DNA of 18,388 nt from Pseudomonadota bacterium (GTDB taxonomy: Bacteria > Pseudomonadota > Alphaproteobacteria > Rhizobiales > Xanthobacteraceae): assembly GCA_023388935.1 (NCBI GenBank), contig JAEWFG010000199.1, positions 1-18,388 of the forward strand. Direction: 5' to 3'. The notes below the pieces were generated by a model. The model saw only the letters and a list, made by a program, of their open reading frames with translations. It ran no database searches and was not told the DNA's origin. Positions 6,724 to 15,712 of the stretch are shown in pieces (position 1 is the first letter of the stretch; every line of letters starts with the position of its first letter). The position numbers and the translations under genes were made by a program.

Positions 6724-8529
6724 ATGGCCAGCAAAATCAATCCCGATCCCTTCACGACGCGCCCCGAGATCGAAGGCACGTTCGGGGTCGTCGCCACCAC
6801 GCACTGGATCGCAACCGCCGTCGGCATGGCCATCCTGGAAAAGGGCGGCAATGCCTTCGATGCCGGCGTCGCCACCGCCTTCACGCTCCAGGTGGTCGAA
6901 CCACATCTGAACGGCCCCGGCGGCGACGTGCCCGTCATCGTGCATGACGTGAAGCGCGGCCGCACCGAGGTGATCTGCGGCCAGGGCCCGGCTCCGGCGC
7001 GCGCCACCATCGCGCACTACAGGAGCGAGGGCCTCGACATGGTGCCCGGCACCGGCCTGCTCGCCGCCTGCGTTCCCGGCACCTTCGAATCCTGGATGAT
7101 GCTCCTGCGCGACTACGGCACGATGCGCGTACGCGACGTGCTCGAGCCCGCAATCTCCTACGCGCGTGACGGCTACCCCTTGGTCGAGCGCGCCTGCGCC
7201 ACGATCCAGACTGTCGAGCAATTGTTCCGCAAGCACTGGCCGACCTCGGCCGCAGTCTACCTGCCGAATGGCGAGGTACCGAGGCCGGGCACGCTCTTCA
7301 CCAACAAGACGCTCGCGGCGACCTACGCGCGGATCCTGAGCGAGGCCGAGAGTGGCGGCGGTGGCCGCGACGCCGAGATCGAGCGCGCCCGAAAGTCCTG
7401 GTCGCAAGGTTTCGTCGCGGAAGCCATCGACAAGTTCTGCCGGACCCAGGAGGTGATGGACGTCAGCGGCTCGCCGCATCGCGGCGTGCTCTCCGCCGAT
7501 GACATGGCGCGCTGGCAGCCGACCATCGAAGCCCCTCTCACCTACGACTATGGACGCTATACCGTCTGCAAGGCCGGCGTATGGAGCCAGGGCCCCGTGA
7601 CGCTCCAGCAACTCGCGCTCTTGAAGGGTTTTGCGCTCGACGGGCTCGATCCGACAGGGCCCGAGTTCATCCATCTCCAGATCGAATGCGCCAAGCTCGC
7701 ATTCGCCGACCGCGAAAAATTCTACGGCGATCCGAAGTTCAGCGAGATCCCGATCGCGACGCTGCTGTCGGACGCCTATAACGACGAGCGCCGCAAGCTC
7801 GTCACCGACAAGGCCTCGCTCGATTTCCTGCCGGGCTCGGTCGAGGGCTTTGGCGGTGTGGTCAAGTTGCGCCGTGCCGAAGGCCAACGCGAGGCGGTCG
7901 GCGCGCTCGGCGCCGGCGAGCCGACGGTGGGGCGTTTCGGCGAGGTGCGCGGCGACACCGTGCATTTCGATATCATCGACAAGGCGGGCAACATGGTCTC
8001 CTCGACACCGTCGGGTGGCTGGCTGCAATCCTCTCCGATCATTCCCGAGCTCGGCTTCTGCCTCGGCAGCCGCGCGCAGATGTTCTGGCTGGAGGAAGAC
8101 CACCCCGCCGCGCTGGCGCCGGGCAAGCGGCCTCGCACGACGCTGTCGCCGACCATGGCATTGCGCGACGGCGAGCCGTACCTCGCCTGGGGCTCGCCGG
8201 GCGGCGACCAACAGGATCAATGGATCACGCAGTTCTTCCTGCGCCATGTCCATTGCAATCTCAATCTCCAGGAGGCCATCGACGCGCCGGCCTGGCATTC
8301 CGAGCATTTCCCCATCTCGTTCTGGCCACGCACGGCCCGCCCCGGCGTGCTCGTGGTCGAGAACCGCGTGCCGAAGGCGACCATCGAGAACCTGCGCGAG
8401 CGCGGGCATATCGTCGAGGTCGGCCCCGACTGGTCCGAGGGCCGCCTCACCGCAGCCTCGCGCGTGGGTGTGCGACGGCGCGCCGCTGCCAATCCGCGCG
8501 GCATGCAGGGCTACGCCGCGGGGCGCTGA
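6724..8529 (+). CDS. gamma-glutamyltransferase-like Ntn-hydrolase, cytoplasmic
   Basis: A 601-residue protein of the gamma-glutamyltransferase (GGT) family. These are made as one chain and cut themselves before a Thr that becomes the N-terminal nucleophile. Here that residue is Thr412 in RGDTVHFDIID, followed by DKAGNMV as in true GGTs. Other family blocks are MAILEKGGNAFDAGVAT (35-51), NGPGGD (63-68), PGTF near 120 and GSPGGD in the small subunit. It has no signal peptide, unlike periplasmic E. coli GGT, so it should act in the cytoplasm on imported substrates. By alignment from memory, E. coli Arg114, Asn411 and Asp433, which hold the glutamyl group, are replaced (Gln87, Gly432 and a non-acidic residue in GSRAQMF), so the substrate is probably not glutathione. 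The ATG at 6724 follows GAGGT at 6708-6712. Confidence 0.88.
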   Translation: MASKINPDPFTTRPEIEGTFGVVATTHWIATAVGMAILEKGGNAFDAGVATAFTLQVVEPHLNGPGGDVPVIVHDVKRGRTEVICGQGPAPARATIAHYRSEGLDMVPGTGLLAACVPGTFESWMMLLRDYGTMRVRDVLEPAISYARDGYPLVERACATIQTVEQLFRKHWPTSAAVYLPNGEVPRPGTLFTNKTLAATYARILSEAESGGGGRDAEIERARKSWSQGFVAEAIDKFCRTQEVMDVSGSPHRGVLSADDMARWQPTIEAPLTYDYGRYTVCKAGVWSQGPVTLQQLALLKGFALDGLDPTGPEFIHLQIECAKLAFADREKFYGDPKFSEIPIATLLSDAYNDERRKLVTDKASLDFLPGSVEGFGGVVKLRRAEGQREAVGALGAGEPTVGRFGEVRGDTVHFDIIDKAGNMVSSTPSGGWLQSSPIIPELGFCLGSRAQMFWLEEDHPAALAPGKRPRTTLSPTMALRDGEPYLAWGSPGGDQQDQWITQFFLRHVHCNLNLQEAIDAPAWHSEHFPISFWPRTARPGVLVVENRVPKATIENLRERGHIVEVGPDWSEGRLTAASRVGVRRRAAANPRGMQGYAAGR

Positions 8530-8540
8530 CGGACAACGAC

Positions 8541-9251
8541 ATGACCTGGTCGATCATCGCGCGAGATCCTGCCACCGGCCAGTTCGGCATCGCCGTTGCG
8601 ACCCGCTTCTTCGCGGTCGGGGCGCGCGTACCTTCCATCGCAGCCGGTCTCGGCGCCATCGCGACGCAGGCTTTCGTCAATCCCTACTACGGCATCGACG
8701 GCGTCAAGCTCTTGCGCGAGGGCCTGAACGCGCATGATGTGCTGACCACCCTGCTCGCGACCGACAACGGCCGCGAGAGCCGCCAGATCCACATTATGGA
8801 CGCGAGCGGCGAGATCGCAGTACACACCGGGCGCGACTGCATCGCGTGGTGCGGGCACATCGCAGGCAGCGGCTTCTCGATTGCCGGCAACATGCTCGCT
8901 GGCGCCGGCGTGCTCGACGAGACGGCGAATACCTACATTGCTAATGACAGCCTGCCCTTCCCGCGCCGCCTGCTCACGGCCATGCGCGCGGGCGAGGCTG
9001 CCGGCGGCGACAAGCGCGGCAAGCAGTCCGCCGCACTCCTGATCCACGGCGAGGAGGAATGGCCCGCGCTGGACTTGCGTGCTGACGACCATCCCGACCC
9101 GCTCGGCGAACTCGAACGGCTCGAGTTAGTCAGCCAGGAGCTTTGGGTCCACTTCCGCGGGTCCCTGCCGACGCGACAGAACCCGGCCGGCAACACCGAT
9201 CGCAGCGTCATCGACGCCAGCATCGCCGCAGCGCGTGCAAGACGATCATGA
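8541..9251 (+). CDS. DUF1028 family protein, predicted Ntn-hydrolase
   Basis: A 236-residue protein beginning MTWSIIARDPATGQFGIAVA, the signature start of the DUF1028 family, whose fold places it among the N-terminal-nucleophile hydrolases. Removal of Met1 would expose Thr2, a plausible catalytic nucleophile; the start at 8541 is chosen for this and because it begins 11 bp after the upstream stop. Other family features are GLGAIATQAFVNPYYG (about 35-50), HTGRDC near 95, GNMLAG near 117 and DLRADDHPDPLGEL near 180. There is no signal peptide or membrane segment, so it is likely cytoplasmic. The reaction is unknown; sitting between a GGT-like enzyme and a second peptide importer suggests amide or peptide hydrolysis. 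The stop overlaps the next ATG (ATGA). Confidence 0.88.
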   Translation: MTWSIIARDPATGQFGIAVATRFFAVGARVPSIAAGLGAIATQAFVNPYYGIDGVKLLREGLNAHDVLTTLLATDNGRESRQIHIMDASGEIAVHTGRDCIAWCGHIAGSGFSIAGNMLAGAGVLDETANTYIANDSLPFPRRLLTAMRAGEAAGGDKRGKQSAALLIHGEEEWPALDLRADDHPDPLGELERLELVSQELWVHFRGSLPTRQNPAGNTDRSVIDASIAAARARRS

Positions 9252-10236
9252 GCACGAGCCCTCTCATCGAGATCAGGGATCTTCGTATCCGCTTTCACGG
9301 TGACGACGGCCGCATCACCCACGCCGTCGACAGTGTCGATCTCAGCGTCGCCAATGGTGCGACGCTCGGCCTCGTCGGCGAATCCGGCTGCGGCAAGAGC
9401 GTCACCTCGCTGGCGATCATGGGATTGCTGCCGAAGCAAAGCGCGGAGATATCGGGCGCGATCCGTTTCGACGGCCTCGATCTGCTGCAGACGCCGGACC
9501 AGACCTTGCGCGACTTGCGTGGCAACCGGCTCGCGATGATTTTCCAGGAGCCGATGACTTCGCTCAACCCGAGCTTCACCATCGGCGACCAAATCATCGA
9601 GACGATCCTGCGCCACCGCGGTGGCTCGCGGCGCAGCGCTCGCGAACGGGCAATCGAGCTGCTGCGGCGCGTTCACATCCCCTCGCCCGAGCGGCGAATC
9701 GACGAATATCCGCACAAGCTCTCCGGCGGTATGCGCCAGCGCGTGATGATAGCGATGGCGCTCGCCTGCGATCCACAGCTCCTGATCGCGGATGAACCGA
9801 CCACTGCGCTCGACGTCACCCTGCAGGCGCAGATTCTGGAGCTGATGCGGGAATTGAAGGCGGCAAGCGGCGCCGCCATCATCCTGATCACCCACGATCT
9901 TGGCGTGGTCGCCGAAGTCTGCGACGAGGTCGCGGTGATGTATGCTGGCGAAATCGTCGAGCGCGCGCCGGTGGACGAATTGTTCTCCACACCGCAACAC
10001 CCCTACACCGTCGGCCTGCTCGGCTCGATCCCGCGGCTAGACCATCGCACCGGACAGCTCGCGACGATCGAAGGCATGGTGCCGAACATGGCGCAGCCGC
10101 CCGCCGGCTGCCGCTTCGCCGCGCGATGCCCCTTCGTACTGGACGCCTGCACCAGGGCGCCACCGCCACTCGTCGAAGTGAACCCCGGCCATCTCTCGCG
10201 CTGCATCCGCGCGCCGCTCGAACTTCTGGTGTCGTG

Positions 10237-10237
<1 letters not shown>
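9248..10237 (+). CDS. peptide ABC transporter ATPase, DppD/OppD type (system 2)
   Basis: A 329-residue ATPase, first gene of the second importer. The start is placed at the ATG overlapping the DUF1028 stop; longer in-frame starts would intrude into that gene. It has Walker A GESGCGKS (44-51), Q-loop Gln100 (here IFQEP rather than IFQDP), signature LSGGMRQR (158-165), Walker B LLIADE (178-183) and H-loop His216. The C-terminal domain has C288, C294, C301 and C319 in the usual DppD pattern. It is clearly paralogous to, but divergent from, the system 1 D-type ATPase. Its stop and the next start share one base (TGATG). Confidence 0.94.
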
Positions 10238-11343
<1,106 letters not shown>

Positions 11344-11365
11344 CCGAAGCAATGGGGACTGTCCG

Positions 11366-12877
11366 ATGAAGATGTTTCGCCTGGCCATAATGTCCGCCGC
11401 TGTCCTGCTGTCGCTTGCCGTGGCCGCACAGGCCCAGACCACACTGCGCATCGGCCTCGCCGAAGACCCCGACATCCTCGATCCCTCCATGGCCCGCACC
11501 TATGTCGGCCGCATCGTATTCTCCGCGTTCTGCGACAAGCTGTTCGACATCGACGAGAAGCTCAACATCGTGCCGCAGCTCGCGCTGTCGAGCGAGACCG
11601 TCGATGACGGCAAGGGCCTCGTCATCAAGCTCCGGCCCGGCGTGAAATTCCACGACGGCGAGCCGTTCGATGCGGAGGCCGCCAAATTCTCGCTGGAGCG
11701 CCATCTGACCTTCCCCGGCTCGTTCCGCAAGCCGGAGCTCGCCTCGGTCGACCACATCGAGGTCGTCGATCCCCTCACCATCAAGCTGGTGCTCAAGTCA
11801 CCGTTCTCGCCGCTGCTCGCCCAGCTCACCGACCGCGCCGGCATGATGATGTCGCCGAAAGCGGCGAAGGAGGCCGGCGACAAGTTCGGCCTGCGCCCGG
11901 TCTGCGCCGGTCCTTACAAATTCGTCGAGCGCGTGCAGCAAGACCGCATTGTGTTCGAGAAATTCGCCGACTACTGGAACAAGGACAACGTCTTTATCGA
12001 TCGCATTGTGTTCCAACCCATCGTCGATGCCACCGTGCGGCTGGCGAACCTGAAATCCGGCGGCCTCGATCTGATCGAGCGCGTACTCGCCACCGACCTC
12101 AAGGAAGTGCGCGCGGATTCGCGGCTGAAGGTCGCCACCGCCATCGAGCTCGGCTACCAGGGGCTCACGCTCAATATCGGCAAGGACAAAGCCAAGGGAC
12201 CGCTCAGCCAATCCGCCAAGGTGCGGCAAGCACTCGACCTTGCCATCGACCGCGAAGCCATCAACCAGGTCGTGTTCAACGGCGAGTTCCAGCCCGGCAA
12301 TCAATGGGTCAATCCTGATCATCCCTACTACCAGAAATCTCTTCCTATCCGTCCTCGCAACGTGGACAAGGCCAAGGCGCTGCTGAAGGAGGCCGGCGTA
12401 ACGCCGCCGGTCAGCGTCGATTTCCTGGTGCCGAAGGGCGCTGAGACGGAGACGCCGGCGCAGGTGATCCAGTCGATGGCCGCGGACGCCGGGTTCGACA
12501 TGAAGATCCGCGTCACCGAATTCGCGACTGGGCTCAAGCAGGCCGAAGCCGGCGACTTCCAGGCCTATATGCTCGCCTGGAGCGGCCGCGTCGATCCCGA
12601 TGGCAATAGCTATGTCTTCCTGCACAGCAACGCCCCGCAGAACTACAGCGCCTGGAACAACGCCCAGGCCGACAAGGCGCTCGATGACGCGCGGCTCGTC
12701 ACCGACCCCGCCAAGCGCAAGGCCATCTACGAAACGCTGGCGAAACTGGTCCAGGACGAGGAGCCGCTCCTCTACCTCTATCACCGCCGCATCATCATCG
12801 CGCACACCACCAAGCTCGAAGGCTACAAGCAGATGCCCGATGGCCTCGTACGCGTCATCGGCCTCAAGCTGAAGTGA
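11366..12877 (+). CDS. peptide ABC transporter substrate-binding protein (system 2)
   Basis: A 503-residue SBP_bac_5 family periplasmic binding protein. The ATG at 11366 starts a good signal peptide (MKMFRL, hydrophobic core 7-20, probable cleavage after AQA at residue 23). The mature protein begins QTTLRIGLAEDPDILDPS and contains the family motif KLRPGVKFHDGEPFDAEA at about 90-107, a DLAIDREAINQVVF segment, and the C-terminal DEEPLLYLYHRR block. It is about 30 residues shorter than the system 1 binding protein and plainly different in sequence, so the two systems probably take different ligands. It lies 22 bp after the ATPase gene, with GGGGA at 11354-11358 as ribosome binding site, and 10 bp before the permease gene. 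Confidence 0.93.
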   Translation: MKMFRLAIMSAAVLLSLAVAAQAQTTLRIGLAEDPDILDPSMARTYVGRIVFSAFCDKLFDIDEKLNIVPQLALSSETVDDGKGLVIKLRPGVKFHDGEPFDAEAAKFSLERHLTFPGSFRKPELASVDHIEVVDPLTIKLVLKSPFSPLLAQLTDRAGMMMSPKAAKEAGDKFGLRPVCAGPYKFVERVQQDRIVFEKFADYWNKDNVFIDRIVFQPIVDATVRLANLKSGGLDLIERVLATDLKEVRADSRLKVATAIELGYQGLTLNIGKDKAKGPLSQSAKVRQALDLAIDREAINQVVFNGEFQPGNQWVNPDHPYYQKSLPIRPRNVDKAKALLKEAGVTPPVSVDFLVPKGAETETPAQVIQSMAADAGFDMKIRVTEFATGLKQAEAGDFQAYMLAWSGRVDPDGNSYVFLHSNAPQNYSAWNNAQADKALDDARLVTDPAKRKAIYETLAKLVQDEEPLLYLYHRRIIIAHTTKLEGYKQMPDGLVRVIGLKLK

Positions 12878-12887
12878 CGCAGCGAGA

Positions 12888-13829
12888 ATGCTGAACTTCC
12901 TCGCCCGCCGTCTTGCGCAGATCGTACCGACGCTGTTCTTCGTCTCGGTGCTGATCTTCTCGCTCCAGCAATTGCTGCCGGGCGATCCGGCGCTGGTGAT
13001 GGCGGGCGAAGAGCGCGACCCAGCCGTGATCGAGCAGATCCGGCACCAGTACCGGCTCGATCAGCCGGTTCCCGTGCAGTACGCCTACTGGATCAAGGGC
13101 GTTCTGACAGGCGATTTCGGCGAGTCGCTGCGCAACAAGATGCCGGTGCGCGAGCTGATCGCACAGAAGCTGCCGGTGACGCTCCAGCTCGGCTTGATGG
13201 CGATCGTGATCGCGTTCCTGATCGGCATCCCCGCCGGTATCGTCGCCGCCGTGAAGAAAGGGTCCGCATGGGATTACGGCGCCAATCTGTTTGCGCTGTG
13301 GGGCATCTCGACGCCGAACTTCTGGCTCGGCATCATGCTGATCTTCCTGTTCTCGATCGAGCTCGGCTGGTTACCGGCCTCGGGCTACGTGCCACTCACC
13401 GAGAACTGGCGTGCAAGCCTAGCTGCCACCATCATGCCGGCCTTCGTGCTCGGCAATGCGATTTCCGCGATCCTGATGCGGCATACCCGCAGCGCCATGC
13501 TCCAGGTGCTGGAAAGCGACTACGTCCGCACTGCGCGTGCGAAGGGACTGTCGGAGCGCTCCGTCATCCTCAAGCATGCGATGCGCAATGCGCTCACGCC
13601 TGTCATCACGCTCGGCGCACTCGAGCTCGGCACGCTGCTGTCCGGCGCCGTGCTGACCGAGCAGATCTTTTCCATTCCCGGCTTCGGCAAGCTGATCGTG
13701 GACGCCGTCTTCAACCGTGACTATGCAGTCGTGCAGGGCGTGGTGCTGGTGACGGCCACGGTCTACATCACGCTGAACCTGGTCGCCGACGTCGCCTATA
13801 TCCTCGTCAATCCGCGGCTCCGGGGCTAG
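12888..13829 (+). CDS. peptide ABC transporter permease, DppB/OppB type (system 2)
   Basis: A 313-residue inner-membrane permease. It begins MLNFLARRLAQIVPTLFFVS with the first helix at about 9-28 and the family motif LLPGDPA right after it. Further hydrophobic segments lie near 98-122, 132-158, 180-197, 236-256 and 280-305. The EAA loop is at about 211-239 (DYVRTARAKGL, then AMRNALTPVI), a very close match to the DppB consensus. It ends VAYILVNPRLRG. Four bases separate it from the next permease gene. It should pair with that protein and with the two ATPases encoded at 9248-11343. Confidence 0.95.
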   Translation: MLNFLARRLAQIVPTLFFVSVLIFSLQQLLPGDPALVMAGEERDPAVIEQIRHQYRLDQPVPVQYAYWIKGVLTGDFGESLRNKMPVRELIAQKLPVTLQLGLMAIVIAFLIGIPAGIVAAVKKGSAWDYGANLFALWGISTPNFWLGIMLIFLFSIELGWLPASGYVPLTENWRASLAATIMPAFVLGNAISAILMRHTRSAMLQVLESDYVRTARAKGLSERSVILKHAMRNALTPVITLGALELGTLLSGAVLTEQIFSIPGFGKLIVDAVFNRDYAVVQGVVLVTATVYITLNLVADVAYILVNPRLRG

Positions 13830-13833
13830 ATCC

Positions 13834-14718
13834 ATGACCGACGCCGCGCTGCCCGGCCCCGCCACGCAAGCCTACGAGCTGGACAGCCCCTCACGCCGCG
13901 CGCGCCGGCGGCTGTTCAAGCGCAAGGCGGCGGTGTTCGGGCTCATCGTGCTCACGATGTTCATCGCTCTTGCCCTCCTTGCGCCGATCGTCGTGCCTTA
14001 TGATCCCGTCGCGACGAGCTGGAGCCTGGTCCGCAAACCGCCTACCGCGGCGCACTGGTTCGGCACCGACGAGCTCGGCCGCGATATCCTCAGCCGTGTC
14101 GTCTACGGCGCGCGGGCCTCACTGCTCGCCGGCCTGATCTCGGTCGTGATCGCGCTCGGCATCGGCGTGCCGCTCGGCCTGCTCTCCGGCTATCGCGGCG
14201 GGTTCACCGACGCGCTGATCAGCCGGATCACCGACGCGATGCTGGCCTGCCCGTTCCTGATCCTGGCGATCGCGCTGGCGGCATTTCTCGGTCCGAGCCT
14301 CGGCAATGCCATGATCGCGATCGGCATCTCGGCAACGCCGATCTTCATCCGCCTGACCCGTGGGCAGGTGCTGAGCGTCAAGGCCGAAGACTATGTCGAG
14401 GCCGCGCGGGCGCTCGGCAATCCGCCATGGCGGATCGCGTTCTCGCATATCCTGCCGAACATTTTGCCCGCGCTTCTGGTGCAGGCGACGCTGTCGATCG
14501 CGGCGGCCATCATCGCCGAGGCGGCGCTGTCGTTCCTTGGCCTCGGCCAGCAGCCACCGGCGCCGTCCTGGGGCAGCATGCTCAATGCGGCCCAGCGCTT
14601 CCTGACCCAGGCGCCCTGGATGGCGATCTGGCCGGGGCTCGCGATCTTCCTCGTTGTGCTGTCGCTGAATCTGCTCGGCGACGGCCTGCGCGACGCGCTC
14701 GATCCGCGCCAGCGCTAG
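13834..14718 (+). CDS. peptide ABC transporter permease, DppC/OppC type (system 2)
   Basis: A 294-residue permease, last gene of the plus-strand block. It has a basic N-terminal segment (residues 19-31, many Arg), a first helix near 33-56, the periplasmic FGTDELGRDILSRVVYG motif (76-92), and helices near 96-119, 138-155, 160-176, 207-232 and 262-282. The EAA loop is at about 187-212 (DYVEAARALGN, then HILPNILPAL). It ends NLLGDGLRDALDPRQR, the standard family ending. It is about 25 residues shorter than the system 1 counterpart, mainly in the N-terminus and the first periplasmic loop. Transcription probably ends in the palindromic element just downstream. Confidence 0.95.
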   Translation: MTDAALPGPATQAYELDSPSRRARRRLFKRKAAVFGLIVLTMFIALALLAPIVVPYDPVATSWSLVRKPPTAAHWFGTDELGRDILSRVVYGARASLLAGLISVVIALGIGVPLGLLSGYRGGFTDALISRITDAMLACPFLILAIALAAFLGPSLGNAMIAIGISATPIFIRLTRGQVLSVKAEDYVEAARALGNPPWRIAFSHILPNILPALLVQATLSIAAAIIAEAALSFLGLGQQPPAPSWGSMLNAAQRFLTQAPWMAIWPGLAIFLVVLSLNLLGDGLRDALDPRQR

Positions 14719-14761
14719 ATCACAATGAAAGAGATTAAGCTCGGTCGGCCGCCCGAGGTCC

Positions 14762-14917
14762 ACCTCTCCCCAGCGGGGAGAGGTCGGATTGCGCCTGGCG
14801 ATGCGAAGCATCGTCCAGTGCAATCCGGGTGAGCGGCCGCGGCATTCGGTGAGACCGTAACCCCTCACCCGGATTGCATCTTTCGATGCGATCCGACCTC
14901 TCCCCACGGGAGAGGTC
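14762..14917. repeat. nested palindromic intergenic element, probable bidirectional terminator
   Basis: A 156-bp element between two convergent genes. An outer 15-bp inverted repeat pairs 14775-14789 with 14891-14905, and an inner perfect 15-bp repeat pairs 14819-14833 with 14864-14878. Alternative local hairpins also exist: 14762-14771 with 14775-14784, 14799-14804 with 14808-14813, and 14895-14904 with 14908-14917. The CCTCTCCCC/GGGGAGAGG and GGATTGC motifs recall interspersed palindromes that I associate with Bradyrhizobium genomes; copy number elsewhere cannot be checked here. Its position suggests transcription termination or mRNA end protection for both flanking units. It contains no gene. 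Confidence 0.75.
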
Positions 14918-14957
14918 GAGCTCGGCTCGCATCGGTTTACCCCGACCTGGTCCTTCT

Positions 14958-15704
14958 TCAGATCACCACCTCGCGCATCACACGACGGCAATCCATCTCG
15001 TATTCGAGATCGACCACCGGAGGCCGGGCAAAATGCCAGGTCAGGCCCGACCGCAGCGCGCCGCGGCGGACCAGTTCGTCGACGAGTGCGTGGTGGAAGT
15101 CGTGCACGGAATAGGCCTGCACGCCGGTCGTATCCTTCCAGCCGAAGCCGAAGGCGGCCATCCGGCGCTCCATCTGCGAGGTCGCGGTGAAACGTACCTT
15201 CTCGCGCAGCCCCTCCGGGCTGAGGTCGCGGTAGCGCACCGTGCGCTCGACATAGGTCCCGCTGCCCTCGCGCGCTTCGGCGCCGCCCGCGATCACAAAG
15301 CTCGGCGCCGTCGAGCGTGTCGGGCGCGTGAAGCAGAAGGCGTAGAACGACGGCTCGGACGGTGCATCGATCTCGGGACAGACATTGCTGCGCGCCACCG
15401 GATTGGTGGTGCCGTCGAAGATGCCCCATTCGGACAGCGTCTTCACATAGTGCAGATTGAACGCGCGAAAGCCCTCTTCGCTGAAGGCCGCCGGCGAGCG
15501 CAGCTCGCAGGCGCAGAACGCGGTCAGCGGCCGCCCTGCCTCCTGGATGAACTTCGCGGCGAGCGCAAATCCTTCGGCGAGCGGCACGAGCCGGTCGAAG
15601 CGAACGCGCTCGATCTCATAGCCCTCATCGGCGGCCGCACCGGCCGAATATTGGAACACCGACGGAATGAAACGATAGTTGCCGGCAGAAAATTCACGCG
15701 TCAT
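14958..15704 (-). CDS. CnbZ-like/RidA-like protein, possible deaminase
   Basis: A 248-residue protein starting MTREFSAGNYRFIPSVFQYS, with no signal peptide or membrane helix. I recognise only a loose resemblance to the family annotated as 2-amino-5-chloromuconate deaminase CnbZ and to RidA-like proteins: a central stretch near 80-105 (AFNLHYVKTLSEWGIF, then NPVARSNV) resembles the RidA pattern in which an ARS motif closes the active site. Other notable blocks are FCACELRSP near 64 and VHDFHHALVDELVRRG near 200. The start is supported by GGGGGCG just upstream. It lies 8 bp after the adenylate cyclase gene and is last in the signalling operon, an unexpected place for a metabolic enzyme. The coding call is firm; the function is tentative. 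Confidence 0.8.
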   Translation of the reverse strand: MTREFSAGNYRFIPSVFQYSAGAAADEGYEIERVRFDRLVPLAEGFALAAKFIQEAGRPLTAFCACELRSPAAFSEEGFRAFNLHYVKTLSEWGIFDGTTNPVARSNVCPEIDAPSEPSFYAFCFTRPTRSTAPSFVIAGGAEAREGSGTYVERTVRYRDLSPEGLREKVRFTATSQMERRMAAFGFGWKDTTGVQAYSVHDFHHALVDELVRRGALRSGLTWHFARPPVVDLEYEMDCRRVMREVVI

Positions 15705-15712
15705 GTCGCCCC

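Noticed and set aside
5617..8409. 930-codon open frame on the minus strand
   Set aside because: It lies entirely opposite the F-type ATPase and GGT-like genes. Its translation is rich in His, Asp, Arg and Ala with no motif, as expected for an antisense shadow in high-GC DNA.
7631..8737. 368-codon plus-strand open frame overlapping the GGT-like and DUF1028 genes
   Set aside because: Its product is Arg/Ser/Ala-rich without motifs; the overlapping frame encodes clear GGT family blocks including the catalytic Thr region.
14119..15429. 436-codon minus-strand open frame crossing the convergent intergenic region
   Set aside because: It runs antisense to the last permease gene, through the palindromic element, and out of frame over the CnbZ-like gene. 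No protein family features.
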